Position numbers and translations under genes: made by a program. A DNA stretch of 64,000 nt from an uncultured Pelagibacteraceae bacterium. Lineage in GTDB: Bacteria; Pseudomonadota; Alphaproteobacteria; Pelagibacterales; Pelagibacteraceae. Under the pieces are notes generated by a model. That model had not been told where the DNA came from. It saw only the letters and a list, made by a program, of their open reading frames with translations, and did no database searches. Location: positions 208,659 to 272,658 of the forward strand of contig CACHQZ010000001.1 in NCBI GenBank assembly GCA_902582165.1. The letters run 5' to 3'. Positions 45,558-56,842 of the stretch are shown here, piece after piece (within the stretch, counting starts at the first letter, position 1; each line of letters begins with the position of its first letter).

Positions 45558-46400
45558 TTAATATTTAGCAAACGTTCCGTTATTGTAATCTTGAATAGCT
45601 TCAAGTATTTCAGCTTTAGTGTTCATTACAAATGGCCCACCCCTGGCTATTGGTTCACCTATTGGTTTACCTGCAATAAATAAAAATTCAGATTTTTTAC
45701 CTGCTAAAATTTTAAGCTTTGAGCCTCTTTCTAATAAAATTAAATTTGAGTCGGCGGTTTTATTATGATTTTTTTCTCCCACTTTTAATTCACCTTTAAG
45801 TAAATATATAAAAGAGTTGTGTCCTGGAGGTACATCGCTAGTAAATCTCTTTCCTTCATTTAAAACTATATGAAAATAAATGGGTTCAACATTATGATTT
45901 TTTTCAGGACCTTCAGCTTTCTCATATTTACCGGCTATTACTTTTACAATTTTATCATTATCTTCATGGCTCCCAAGTTCATTTCCTTTAATATAGAGGT
46001 ACTCTGGCTTATTATTTTTCATCTTTGCAGGCATATTAATCCAAAGTTGAAAGCCTAACAATTTCCCCTCTTTCATGGCGGGCATTTCAGAATGGATTAT
46101 TCCTCTCCCGGTCTTCATCCACTGCACATCTCCTGATGTCATAATTCCTTTAGCCCCTGTACTGTCTTGATGTTCAAATTCTCCATTTAACATATAAGTA
46201 ACTGTTTCAATACCTCTATGGGGGTGTGGGGGAAACCCAGCAACATAATCGTCTTTATTTTCAGATCCAAATTCATCAAGCATTAAGAATGGATCAATAT
46301 AATCTGCTTCTGGAGTTCCTATGCTTCTTTTTAATTTTACGCCTGCACCATCTGAAGCTTTTAGGGCTTTGATAATTTTTTTTACTTCAATTTGAGTCAT
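45558..46400 (-). CDS. Pirin family protein
   Basis: A 280-residue bicupin. The metal-binding histidines are in PPHPHRGIETVTYML near residues 56-70, and the second site is GEFEHQDSTG with the GRGIIHSEMP block. Bacterial pirins include quercetin dioxygenases and redox regulators, and the role here is unknown. It sits between a HAD dehalogenase-like gene and a quinone reductase gene on one strand, with small gaps. Confidence 0.9.
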   Translation of the reverse strand: MTQIEVKKIIKALKASDGAGVKLKRSIGTPEADYIDPFLMLDEFGSENKDDYVAGFPPHPHRGIETVTYMLNGEFEHQDSTGAKGIMTSGDVQWMKTGRGIIHSEMPAMKEGKLLGFQLWINMPAKMKNNKPEYLYIKGNELGSHEDNDKIVKVIAGKYEKAEGPEKNHNVEPIYFHIVLNEGKRFTSDVPPGHNSFIYLLKGELKVGEKNHNKTADSNLILLERGSKLKILAGKKSEFLFIAGKPIGEPIARGGPFVMNTKAEILEAIQDYNNGTFAKY

Positions 46401-46421
46401 AAAATTATTTATAATGAAAGT

Positions 46422-47084
46422 TTAAACTATATCAAGTAGCTGCGTTAAATTGCTGATTTCATTTTTTGGTTGAAAATCGAGGACATCGAATACTGAGTTA
46501 TGCCTATTAACCCAGATGGAATTATAACCATGGTTTCCACCTCCGGAAACATCCCATGTATTTGCGCTTAAAAAAGTAATTTCACCAGATTTAATCTTGT
46601 ATTTCTTAATGGGCAGTTCATAAACTCTTGGGTCAGGTTTATAAATTTTTACTTCTTCAATAGAAAAAAGATCATCAAATAAATTATTTAAATTATTGCT
46701 TTCAACTAATTCATTAAGAAGATCAGGGGTACCGTTAGAAAGTATAGCAAGTTTAAAGTTTTTCTTTTTTAAATCTTCCAAAACTCCTTTTACCTCAGGA
46801 TAAGGGGATAAAATTTTGTAAAGACTTAGTAAATCATTTTTCATATTTTTGTTAATATTGAATAGTTTCATTGATTTATCCAAACTGTCTTCAGTAACAT
46901 CCCAAAAATTCTTATGCCTTTTCATTAAACTTCTAAGCCAAGTATATTCTAGTTGAGTAGTTCTCCAAAAATTTGCAAATGCTGCCCACTTAGTTCCAAT
47001 TTTATCTTTACATTTTTCAGCAGCTGAATTGACATCGAACAATGTACCGTAAGCGTCAAAAACTACTGCTTTTGTTTTAATCAT
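46422..47084 (-). CDS. HAD family hydrolase, haloacid dehalogenase type II-like
   Basis: A 220-residue HAD protein. The nucleophile motif is VFDAYGTLFDV near residues 8-18. LAILSNGTPDLL near 114-125 is motif II, KPDPRVYELP includes the motif III lysine, and FLSANTWDVSGG the final acidic motif. The SxNxWDxxGA-like end is characteristic of L-2-haloacid dehalogenases. The actual substrate is unproven. It directly follows the CDGSH gene. Confidence 0.85.
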   Translation of the reverse strand: MIKTKAVVFDAYGTLFDVNSAAEKCKDKIGTKWAAFANFWRTTQLEYTWLRSLMKRHKNFWDVTEDSLDKSMKLFNINKNMKNDLLSLYKILSPYPEVKGVLEDLKKKNFKLAILSNGTPDLLNELVESNNLNNLFDDLFSIEEVKIYKPDPRVYELPIKKYKIKSGEITFLSANTWDVSGGGNHGYNSIWVNRHNSVFDVLDFQPKNEISNLTQLLDIV

Positions 47085-47324
47085 TTATTTTATGTTATGT
47101 GAACCATCACATAATGGTTGATCATTTGTTTGTTTACATGTGCAAAAAAAAACTTTTTTAGATTGGTCAGCTAAATATTTTAAAGGCGCAAATTCAGTTT
47201 TTTTGTGTGAACCATCGCAAAAAGGTTGCTTAGAACTCATTCCACAAGTACACCAAAAATAAGATTTTCCCTCTAACACATCAACGCCTATTGGAGAGTC
47301 TCCAGCTCTTTTACCTTTTTTCAT
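47085..47324 (-). CDS. Tandem CDGSH iron-sulfur protein
   Basis: A 79-residue protein with two CDGSH-type motifs: CTCGMSSKQPFCDGSH near residues 29-44 and CTCKQTNDQPLCDGSH near 61-76. Each would bind a 2Fe-2S cluster through three cysteines and one histidine. Such small tandem proteins are thought to take part in redox or iron handling. It is the first gene of the leftward redox group that ends at DUF1289. Confidence 0.92.
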   Translation of the reverse strand: MKKGKRAGDSPIGVDVLEGKSYFWCTCGMSSKQPFCDGSHKKTEFAPLKYLADQSKKVFFCTCKQTNDQPLCDGSHNIK

Positions 47325-47370
47325 TAAAGCTCCTTTATATCTTTGAAATTTCTTTATATTATATTTACTT

Positions 47371-48081
47371 ATGAATATTAGATTATATCATCCTGACAGT
47401 ATACTAGAAAATAATACAAGTTTGTTAAGTAAAGAGCATACTCATTATATTGTAAATGTTATGCGACTTAAGAGAGGTTCAAACTTAAATTTTTTTAATA
47501 AAAATGGGGAATGGAAAAGTGAAATAATCTTTTTGAATAAAGATAGAGTTGAGGTTAGGTTTTTAGAAAAAATTAAAGAAGCTAATAATTTATCTAAAAT
47601 CGAGCTAGCTATTTGTTTAGTTAAAAAGAGTCCAATGGACACTATTCTGCAAAAAGCTACTGAGCTTGGCGTTAGAAAAATAATTCCAATAGTTTCAGAA
47701 AGAACAGAAGTTAAAGAGTTAAATCTTGATAGGGCAAGAAAAATAGTCATTGAAGCGACTGAACAATCTAATCAACTTGTACCTCCAGAAATTAAAGATG
47801 TAATTAAGTTAAAAGATTTTTTACAAACTTTTGAAGAAAACTCAAAAATTTTATTTGCTGATGTCAATTCAAAAGAAAACTTAAAAACTGAAGATCTTAA
47901 AAATGTAAAATCCTTTTGTATATTAATTGGCCCTGAGGGCGATTTTTCTCCAGTTGAACGCGAGTTCATCTTGCAAAATAGAGCTGTAAAACCATTTACG
48001 TTATCTAGAAACATTCTAAGGTCTGATACTGCTGTAATAAGCGCGATTTCATTAGTTAATTTTATCAATAACTTTCATTAA
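47371..48081 (+). CDS. rsmE: 16S rRNA (uracil-1498-N3) methyltransferase
   Basis: Methylates U1498 of 16S rRNA. The 236-residue SPOUT methylase shows HYIVNVMRLKRG near the N-terminus and KKSPMDTILQKATELGV and RTEVKELN in the middle. The SAM-binding knot region is ILIGPEGDFSPVE and LSRNILRSDTAVISA. It is divergent from the CDGSH gene and lies 51 bases before coxB, which probably has its own promoter. Confidence 0.95.
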   Translation: MNIRLYHPDSILENNTSLLSKEHTHYIVNVMRLKRGSNLNFFNKNGEWKSEIIFLNKDRVEVRFLEKIKEANNLSKIELAICLVKKSPMDTILQKATELGVRKIIPIVSERTEVKELNLDRARKIVIEATEQSNQLVPPEIKDVIKLKDFLQTFEENSKILFADVNSKENLKTEDLKNVKSFCILIGPEGDFSPVEREFILQNRAVKPFTLSRNILRSDTAVISAISLVNFINNFH

Positions 48082-48132
48082 TTGTCGCATTAATTGAAAT
48101 TGTTAAATCATTTAAAAGCTGTATAAAAACTC

Positions 48133-50561
<2,429 letters not shown>

Positions 50562-50562
50562 A

Positions 50563-51477
50563 TTGAGCCAGATAAGTATAAAAATTAGAAACTCTAAACT
50601 TGGTTTAGCCAAAGACCTAAATTCATTTTTTAATTTAATGAAACCAAGAGTAATGTCTTTAGTCTTGTTTACTTGTATGGTTGGTTTATTAATTGCTCCA
50701 ATTGATATGGACTTTACTTCTGCGTGTATTTCTCTTTTAGCTGTAGCTATTGGTTCTGGAGCTGCTGGAACACTTAACATGTGGTACGAGTCCGATTTAG
50801 ATGCTTTAATGAGCAGAACATGTCTGAGACCAATTCCAACAGGAAAAGTTAAAAAAGATCAAGCTTTATACTTTGGTATAATCTTATCAGCTTTATCAGT
50901 AAGTATTATTTATTTTTCAGCTAATTTGATTTCTTCAATTTTACTAGCCTCAACAATAGCTTTTTATTTTTTTGTTTATACAATTTGGTTGAAAAGGAAA
51001 ACTCCTCAAAATATTGTTATAGGTGGCGCTGCAGGAGCATTACCTCCTGTCATTGGATGGACGATAGCAACTGGAGATATTACTCTAGAGCCGCTTATAC
51101 TATTTTTAATTATCTTCTTATGGACACCATCGCATTTTTGGGCATTAAGTTTATATAAATCAGGGGATTACAAAAGAGCAAAAATTCCAATGCTTCCTAT
51201 AATTTCAGGCCATAAAACAACAAAGATAAATATTCTTGTCTATGCTATTATTATGTCACCGGCAGTTATAGCTCCTTATTTTTTAAACTTTGCTAGCACA
51301 TTTTATTTAACTGTATCATCAATAATGACTTCATATTATATCTACTTATGTTTTAAACTTTATAGTTCTAAAATAGTTAAGGTTTCTAACAAAATTGCGA
51401 GAAAAATATTTATTTATTCAATTTTTTACTTGTTTTCAATTTTTTTAATTTTATTAATTGACAATCTCCTAAAATAA
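50563..51477 (+). CDS. ctaB: Heme O synthase (protoheme IX farnesyltransferase)
   Basis: Farnesylates heme b to heme O, the precursor of heme a. The 304-residue UbiA-type prenyltransferase has NMWYESDLDALMSRT (the aspartate-rich motif) near residues 73-87, RPIPTGKV, GAAGALPPVIGW and WTPSHFWAL. The start is the TTG at 50563, one base after the ctaD stop, with no ATG in the right place. It lies in the oxidase operon. Confidence 0.95.
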   Translation: MSQISIKIRNSKLGLAKDLNSFFNLMKPRVMSLVLFTCMVGLLIAPIDMDFTSACISLLAVAIGSGAAGTLNMWYESDLDALMSRTCLRPIPTGKVKKDQALYFGIILSALSVSIIYFSANLISSILLASTIAFYFFVYTIWLKRKTPQNIVIGGAAGALPPVIGWTIATGDITLEPLILFLIIFLWTPSHFWALSLYKSGDYKRAKIPMLPIISGHKTTKINILVYAIIMSPAVIAPYFLNFASTFYLTVSSIMTSYYIYLCFKLYSSKIVKVSNKIARKIFIYSIFYLFSIFLILLIDNLLK

Positions 51478-51478
51478 T

Positions 51479-51592
51479 ATGATGGATAAAAAGAAAAAAA
51501 ATTTAATTACTGCTTTAATATTAATCTTATTTATGATTTTTTTATTTGTACTTACTTTTTACAATATTGGAATTTACAATAGAGAAATATAA
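51479..51592 (+). CDS. Small single-helix membrane protein in the oxidase operon (CoxF-like position)
   Basis: A 37-residue ORF: a lysine-rich N-terminus (DKKKKN), one hydrophobic helix of about 18 residues and a short polar end. It starts two bases after the ctaB stop, and its stop overlaps the ctaG ATG (TAATG). Alphaproteobacterial oxidase operons often hold a small ORF at this place between ctaB and ctaG. It has no family motif I can name, so coding status rests on position and coupling. Confidence 0.65.
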   Translation: MMDKKKKNLITALILILFMIFLFVLTFYNIGIYNREI

Positions 51593-52143
51593 TGAATATA
51601 AGCAAAAAAAACCTAACACCCATTGCTTTAGTATCAATATTTTTATTTATGCTGGGCTTATCTTTTGCAGCTGTTCCATTATATGATTTATTTTGCAGAG
51701 TAACAGGTTTCGGTGGAACTACTCAAAATGCCTCTAACAAAGAAATTCCAAAAATTATTGTAAATCAAGACTATAAAATGCGATTTGACACAAATATTAA
51801 TAGTACTCTGGATTGGAAATTTTATCCTGAAATAAATACCTTAGACTTAAAACCAGGGGAAGTTCATACAGTGAAATTTAACGTTGAAAATCCTAGTAGC
51901 GAAATTTCTTCAGGTTCAGCAACATTTAATGTATCCCCATCACCATTTGGTATTTATTTAAATAAGATAGGTTGCTTTTGTTTTGAAAAACAAACTTTAC
52001 AACCAGGTGAAAAAAAAGATTTTGTATTAACATTTTTCTTGGATCCCAAAGTAGTTGATGATAATAAAACTAAAAATATGTCTGATGTAACTTTGTCTTT
52101 TACCTTTTTTTCATCAGCCTATTATGAAAAGAGTAATACATAA
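51592..52143 (+). CDS. ctaG: Cytochrome c oxidase assembly protein CtaG (Cox11 type)
   Basis: Copper chaperone that delivers CuB to subunit I. The 183-residue protein has one N-terminal membrane helix, with AAVPLYDLFCRVTGFGGTT directly after it, and a periplasmic domain containing the copper site KIGCFCFEKQTL (CFCF near residues 127-130). The family name is secure. It is coupled by overlap to the small ORF upstream and to ctaE downstream. Confidence 0.96.
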   Translation: MNISKKNLTPIALVSIFLFMLGLSFAAVPLYDLFCRVTGFGGTTQNASNKEIPKIIVNQDYKMRFDTNINSTLDWKFYPEINTLDLKPGEVHTVKFNVENPSSEISSGSATFNVSPSPFGIYLNKIGCFCFEKQTLQPGEKKDFVLTFFLDPKVVDDNKTKNMSDVTLSFTFFSSAYYEKSNT

Positions 52144-52934
52144 TGTCAGCAGGAAAACCAAAACACGATTATCATCTAGTTGATCCAAGTCCTTGGCCAA
52201 TCTATGTTTCATTCGCCACTTTAATCTTAGCTTTTGGAGCAGTTTATTACTTTCACTCTAAAGCTATTTGGTTATTATTAATTGGCTTCGCTTTAGTAGT
52301 TTATGGTGCATTTATGTGGTGGAGAGATGTTATAGAAGAAGCAGAACATCAGGGCCATCATACTCCTATAGTTCAAATTGGACATCGATACGGTATGACG
52401 TTATTTATTGCTTCTGAAGTAATGTTTTTTGTTGCATGGTTTTGGGCTTTTTTTAATGCAAGTTTATTCCCACCAGACTCAATTGGCGGTATATGGCCAC
52501 CAGCAGATATAAAAACTTTTGATCCTTGGGATATACCATTAATTAACACTCTGATTTTATTGTTATCAGGAACTACTGTCACTTGGGCGCATTATGCAAT
52601 GCTAGAAAATGACAGAAAAGGATTGGTAAATGGTTTAATTGCAACAGTATTTTTAGGATTTATATTTTCTTGTTTTCAAGCTTATGAGTATCATCACGCA
52701 ACATTTACTTTAGATGGCGGAATTTATGGTTCGACATTTTATATGTCGACTGGCTTTCATGGCTTTCATGTGATTGTCGGAACAGTCTTTCTTGCAGTTT
52801 GTTTGTTTCGATCAATGAGAGGCCATTCGACACCTCAACATCATTTTGGATTTGAAGCAGCAGCCTGGTACTGGCATTTTGTCGACGTAGTTTGGTTATT
52901 CTTATTTGCTGCGATCTATATTTGGGGAAGTTAA
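52143..52934 (+). CDS. ctaE: Cytochrome c oxidase subunit III
   Basis: Seven-helix core subunit that stabilises the oxidase and aids proton uptake. The 263-residue protein shows HDYHLVDPSPWPIY at the start and MFFVAWFWAFFNASLFP. The last helices contain GFHGFHVIVG and AAWYWHFVDVVWLFLF. The start overlaps the ctaG stop (ATAATG). The call is certain. Confidence 0.97.
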   Translation: MSAGKPKHDYHLVDPSPWPIYVSFATLILAFGAVYYFHSKAIWLLLIGFALVVYGAFMWWRDVIEEAEHQGHHTPIVQIGHRYGMTLFIASEVMFFVAWFWAFFNASLFPPDSIGGIWPPADIKTFDPWDIPLINTLILLLSGTTVTWAHYAMLENDRKGLVNGLIATVFLGFIFSCFQAYEYHHATFTLDGGIYGSTFYMSTGFHGFHVIVGTVFLAVCLFRSMRGHSTPQHHFGFEAAAWYWHFVDVVWLFLFAAIYIWGS

Positions 52935-52941
52935 TCTCAAA

Positions 52942-53604
52942 TTGAAAAGAGCATTTTTATTTCAAATATTTGTAATTTTTTTTGTAACAGTATTTTGTGT
53001 TTTAGGTACTTGGCAACTTTATAGATTGCAATGGAAGCAAGAACTTATAAGTGAAATAACTTTTGGATTAGACTCAAAACCAATAGAATACTCTAACTCA
53101 ATTAAGAAAAATTATCAGAGAGTAAGTGCTAAAGGAAAATTTAATTTTAATAAGCAAATTTATCTTTATAGTTTGAATGAAAGCGGAAAGCCTGGATACG
53201 ATGTTGTTACCCCTTTCAGAACGGATAAAAACCAAAATGTATTAATTAACAGAGGTTGGATTAAAAAAGAACTTAAGGACGATCCAGGGATAAACTTTAA
53301 AGCGGAAACTGATAAAGAGATAATTGGCCTTTTAAGAGAAATATACAAACCAAGTATATTTAAACCAGAGAATGACATTAAAAATAATATTTGGTTTTCA
53401 TTAAATTTAGAAGATTTAAAAGAAGCTACAGGGGAGCAATTTAATGAATTCGTAATTTTTTTAGAAGATAATCAGGCTAAGTCACCTATACCTAAAAAGA
53501 TAAGTATAGATGTGCCAAACAATCACCTTAAATATGCTATAACATGGTATGCAATATCAATCTCGATAATTTTTTATTATTTGTATTTTAGAAGAAAAAA
53601 ATGA
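52942..53604 (+). CDS. SURF1 family oxidase assembly protein
   Basis: Helps insert heme a into cytochrome c oxidase. The 220-residue protein has an N-terminal helix followed by LGTWQLYRLQWKQELI, the SURF1 signature, the central RGWIKKEL motif and a C-terminal helix (HLKYAITWYAISISIIFYYL). I chose the TTG at 52942, seven bases after the ctaE stop; a longer frame would overlap ctaE by 29 bases and is less likely. It overlaps thrC by four bases. Confidence 0.9.
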   Translation: MKRAFLFQIFVIFFVTVFCVLGTWQLYRLQWKQELISEITFGLDSKPIEYSNSIKKNYQRVSAKGKFNFNKQIYLYSLNESGKPGYDVVTPFRTDKNQNVLINRGWIKKELKDDPGINFKAETDKEIIGLLREIYKPSIFKPENDIKNNIWFSLNLEDLKEATGEQFNEFVIFLEDNQAKSPIPKKISIDVPNNHLKYAITWYAISISIIFYYLYFRRKK

Positions 53605-54977
53605 ATTATTTTAGCACTAGGGATAAATCTTTAGAATTTAGTTTTAAAGATATTTTCTTAAGAGGACTTGCACCAGGTGGAGGATTATTTTTGCCTGCTG
53701 AAATAAAAAAGTATAATCAAGAAGAACTTAATAGTTTAAGTCAACTAAATTATAATGAACTTGCTACAGAAATTATCTTTAATTTCTTTTCAGGTGAAAT
53801 TAAAAAAGAAGAACTTAGCTCACTGATACAAAAATCTTATAGTAGTTTTAAAGATAAAGAAGTCGTAAATATGAAAAAAATTGGAAATATAAATCTTCTT
53901 GAACTTTATCATGGACCAACTTTAGCTTTTAAAGATATTGCAATGCAGGTAATTGGCAATTTGTATGACTACTTAGAAGTCGCTAAAGATAAAACCGTAA
54001 ATGTCGTAGTAGCTACATCAGGAGATACTGGTTCAGCAGCTATTGCAGCATTAAGTAATAGAAAAAATATAAATCTTTTTGTTCTGCATCCGCATAATAA
54101 AATTTCTAATATTCAAAGAAAAATAATGACAACATTTGGTGGTGCTAATATTTATAATATTGCTATTGAGGGTTCATTTGATGATTGTCAAAAAATTGTA
54201 AAAGAGCTCTTTAATGAAGACAGTTTTAGATCAAAAATAAATATGTCAGGTGTAAATTCTATCAATTGGGCAAGAATCGTTTGTCAAATTGTTTATTATT
54301 TTTATTCTTTCTTTAAATTGAAAAAAAATAATATTAGCTTTTCTGTGCCGACTGGAAATTTTGGAGATATCTATGCTGGATACGTGGCAAAAAAAATGGG
54401 TTTACCAATTAATAAACTTATAGTTGCTACAAATAAAAATGATATTTTACAAAGAGTTATTAATACAGGTGAATATAAACCTGACTCAGTGAAAGCAACC
54501 ATCACACCAAGTATGGATATACAAGTTGCCAGTAATTTTGAGAGGCTGCTTTATTACATATTAGATGAAAGCGATATTAAAGTAGGGTCGTTAATGAATG
54601 ATCTATCATCAAAAAATTTATTTACCTTAGAAAAAAAAGAAGTCGACAAAATAAAAAAAGATTTTAAAGCAGTAAAAATTACTGATGCAGAGACAATATC
54701 TGTAATCAATGAAATATATAAAGAGCATAAATTTATAATTGATCCTCATACTGCTACTGGTGTAGGAGCAGCAAAAAGTTTTAAAAATTTAGGAGATATA
54801 GTTGTTCTTGGTACAGCTCATCCTTACAAATTTAACGATACAATAAAAAAAGCTTTAGGAAAAAATTTAGACCTACCCGAACATTTAAGATTGAATATGG
54901 ATAAAAAGGAAAGATTTGATATTATTGGTAATTCAAATAAAGACGTAAAAAATTATATTTTAGGAAAAATACAATGA
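53601..54977 (+). CDS. thrC: Threonine synthase
   Basis: PLP enzyme converting O-phosphohomoserine to threonine. The 458-residue protein contains YHGPTLAFKDIAMQ with the PLP lysine near residue 113. ATSGDTGSAAIAAL and the phosphate-binding PTGNFGDIYAGY are also present. HPYKF ends the core. It is translated in overlap with the SURF1 gene and with the peroxiredoxin gene. Its substrate-making partner thrB lies nearby on the opposite strand (55874-56842). Confidence 0.96.
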   Translation: MNYFSTRDKSLEFSFKDIFLRGLAPGGGLFLPAEIKKYNQEELNSLSQLNYNELATEIIFNFFSGEIKKEELSSLIQKSYSSFKDKEVVNMKKIGNINLLELYHGPTLAFKDIAMQVIGNLYDYLEVAKDKTVNVVVATSGDTGSAAIAALSNRKNINLFVLHPHNKISNIQRKIMTTFGGANIYNIAIEGSFDDCQKIVKELFNEDSFRSKINMSGVNSINWARIVCQIVYYFYSFFKLKKNNISFSVPTGNFGDIYAGYVAKKMGLPINKLIVATNKNDILQRVINTGEYKPDSVKATITPSMDIQVASNFERLLYYILDESDIKVGSLMNDLSSKNLFTLEKKEVDKIKKDFKAVKITDAETISVINEIYKEHKFIIDPHTATGVGAAKSFKNLGDIVVLGTAHPYKFNDTIKKALGKNLDLPEHLRLNMDKKERFDIIGNSNKDVKNYILGKIQ

Positions 54978-55459
54978 AAATTAAAAAAGGAGATAAACTC
55001 CAATCCTCGGAATTATTTTATCTTGATCAAAATAATGATGTAAAAAAAATTGATATATTGGATCTTTGTAAAGGCAAGACTATTATTTTAGGTATGCCTG
55101 GAGCTTTTACTAAAACTTGTTCAGCTCTTCATCTTCCAGGGTATATAAAAAATTACGAACTAGCTACTAAAAAAGGAATTACAAAAATTATTTGTATCGC
55201 TGTAAATGATCCTAATGTTATGAAGGCTTGGGGTGAAAATCAAAATGCGGGAACTAAAATTTTCATGGCTGGCGACCCTTTTCTCAAATTTACAAAAGCC
55301 ATCGGAGCAGAGGTAGATAAATCCGAAAAAGGATTAGGAATTAGATCTAATCGTTACACTATGTTGGTGGAGAATGGCGAAGTTAAAAAAGTAGAGGAAG
55401 AAAAAGAAACAGCTACTTGTGAATTATCTTCAGCTGAAAGCTTTTTAAAATCTATTTAG
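54974..55459 (+). CDS. Peroxiredoxin, Prx5 type
   Basis: Thiol peroxidase, 161 residues. The active-site motif is PGAFTKTCSALHLPGY with peroxidatic C49. A second cysteine, C149, in TATCELSSAES near the C-terminus sits where the resolving cysteine of atypical 2-Cys Prx5 enzymes lies. It would reduce peroxides and may use glutaredoxin or thioredoxin. It ends the oxidase-thrC run and overlaps rnhA by eight bases, tail to tail. Confidence 0.93.
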   Translation: MKIKKGDKLQSSELFYLDQNNDVKKIDILDLCKGKTIILGMPGAFTKTCSALHLPGYIKNYELATKKGITKIICIAVNDPNVMKAWGENQNAGTKIFMAGDPFLKFTKAIGAEVDKSEKGLGIRSNRYTMLVENGEVKKVEEEKETATCELSSAESFLKSI

Positions 55460-55874
55460 TTTTCGAAACTGCTAATTCATCAGCAAAATTATTATATTTA
55501 TTACCAGCGTGTGCCTTAACCCATTTCCATGTTACTTTATGTTTTAGACAAGCATTATCCAATTTAATCCAAAGATCTTTATTTTTAACTGGTTTTTTGT
55601 TTGAACTTTTCCAATTATTAACTTTCCACTTTTTAATCCAACCAGTTATTCCGTCTTTCACATATTTCGAGTCGGTAAAAATTGTAATCTCTGATTTCTT
55701 TTTTATTTTTTTTAATGCCATAATTGGAGCCATCAATTCCATCCTATTATTAGTCGTATTGCTTTCACTTCCAGAAATAGATGATTGATTAGAACCATCT
55801 AATATGATTGCTGCCCAACCTCCTTTTCCAGGATTTCCAGAGCAAGCACCATCAGTATAAATTTTTAATTTCAT
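55452..55874 (-). CDS. rnhA: Ribonuclease HI
   Basis: Degrades the RNA of RNA-DNA hybrids. The 140-residue protein has YTDGACSGNPGKGGWA (catalytic D8), TTNNRMELMAPIMAL with the catalytic glutamate near 47, and FTDSKYV with the next aspartate near 67. WVKAHAGNKYNNFADELA carries the conserved histidine and the last aspartate. It is the last gene of the leftward run and directly abuts thrB. Confidence 0.96.
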   Translation of the reverse strand: MKLKIYTDGACSGNPGKGGWAAIILDGSNQSSISGSESNTTNNRMELMAPIMALKKIKKKSEITIFTDSKYVKDGITGWIKKWKVNNWKSSNKKPVKNKDLWIKLDNACLKHKVTWKWVKAHAGNKYNNFADELAVSKTK

Positions 55875-56842
55875 TAAAAGAAATAATCCTCATGATTTTT
55901 CGAATTTTTATGAAATTCTAATCTATTTAAATATTCTATTGGATCTTTAATTTTAACTATTGCTCCTTCTACTTTATTTAATGTATCGAACACTCGAGTT
56001 AGCAGGAATCTCAAGGCAGCACCTTGAGATAAAACTTTAATATTATTTAATTCTTTGTCAGACAATTTTCTAACAGATGAATATCCGTCTATAAAATTTT
56101 TTGCTTTAGTAACGTTAAAACTTAAATTACTTTTTAGACCATCAAAACATAAAGCGTTAAAGCAAATGGCAATTTCAAAAGCAAAAAAATCTTCACATGA
56201 AAAATAAAAGTCAATTACACCGCTAAATTTATCTTGAATAAAAAAAATATTGTCGTGAAATAAATCTGCATGAATTATTCCTCTTGGCAGATTTTTTGGC
56301 CAATTTTTTTCAACATCATTAAGATTTTCTTCAATTAATTTTGGCAAATCTTTATGTATATTTTCACACTTATCTTTGACTGAATAAAATAATTTTCTCC
56401 ATGAATTTACTGATAGGTCATTTTGTCGTTTTAATTTTAAATTTTTTGTAAGCTCATGCATTTTGGCTATTTCAGATCCAATTGATTTACAATTAGCTGG
56501 AGATAAATTTTGTTTTGCTTTTCCCTCAAGAAATGAAACGATCATTAATTTTTTACCCTCAAAATTTGTAATAGTTTCATTCTTATTATTAGAAATAGGA
56601 GCAGGGCATTTAAAGCTAGCTTTATTTAAAGATGACATTAGATCAGAAAAAAAAGGAAGATCAGCAGATTTAACTCTTTTTTCGTAAATAGTTAATATAA
56701 ATTTTTTTTTATTAATTGATAAAAAATAGTTTGTATTTTCAATACCTTCTTCAATTCCTTTGAATGAGTCCAACTTACCTAAACTATAATTAGATAAAAT
56801 TTCCTCAATCTTTTTTTGATTTAACTTTGTATAGACAGCCAT
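55874..56842 (-). CDS. thrB: Homoserine kinase (ThrB type II, APH fold)
   Basis: Phosphorylates homoserine for threonine synthesis. The 322-residue protein belongs to the aminoglycoside phosphotransferase-like kinases and not to GHMP kinases. GIIHADLFHDNIFF is the catalytic loop and GVIDFYFSCEDFFAFEIA the metal-binding loop. NTNYFLSI-type N-terminal strands agree. It shares a base with ispH upstream and rnhA downstream; ispH-thrB-rnhA is a frequent alphaproteobacterial order. Confidence 0.94.
   Translation of the reverse strand: MAVYTKLNQKKIEEILSNYSLGKLDSFKGIEEGIENTNYFLSINKKKFILTIYEKRVKSADLPFFSDLMSSLNKASFKCPAPISNNKNETITNFEGKKLMIVSFLEGKAKQNLSPANCKSIGSEIAKMHELTKNLKLKRQNDLSVNSWRKLFYSVKDKCENIHKDLPKLIEENLNDVEKNWPKNLPRGIIHADLFHDNIFFIQDKFSGVIDFYFSCEDFFAFEIAICFNALCFDGLKSNLSFNVTKAKNFIDGYSSVRKLSDKELNNIKVLSQGAALRFLLTRVFDTLNKVEGAIVKIKDPIEYLNRLEFHKNSKNHEDYFF

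Noticed and set aside
52906..52941. Longer SURF1 N-terminus overlapping ctaE
   Set aside because: It would overlap ctaE by 29 bases and adds residues before the signal-like helix; TTG at 52942 just after the ctaE stop fits better.
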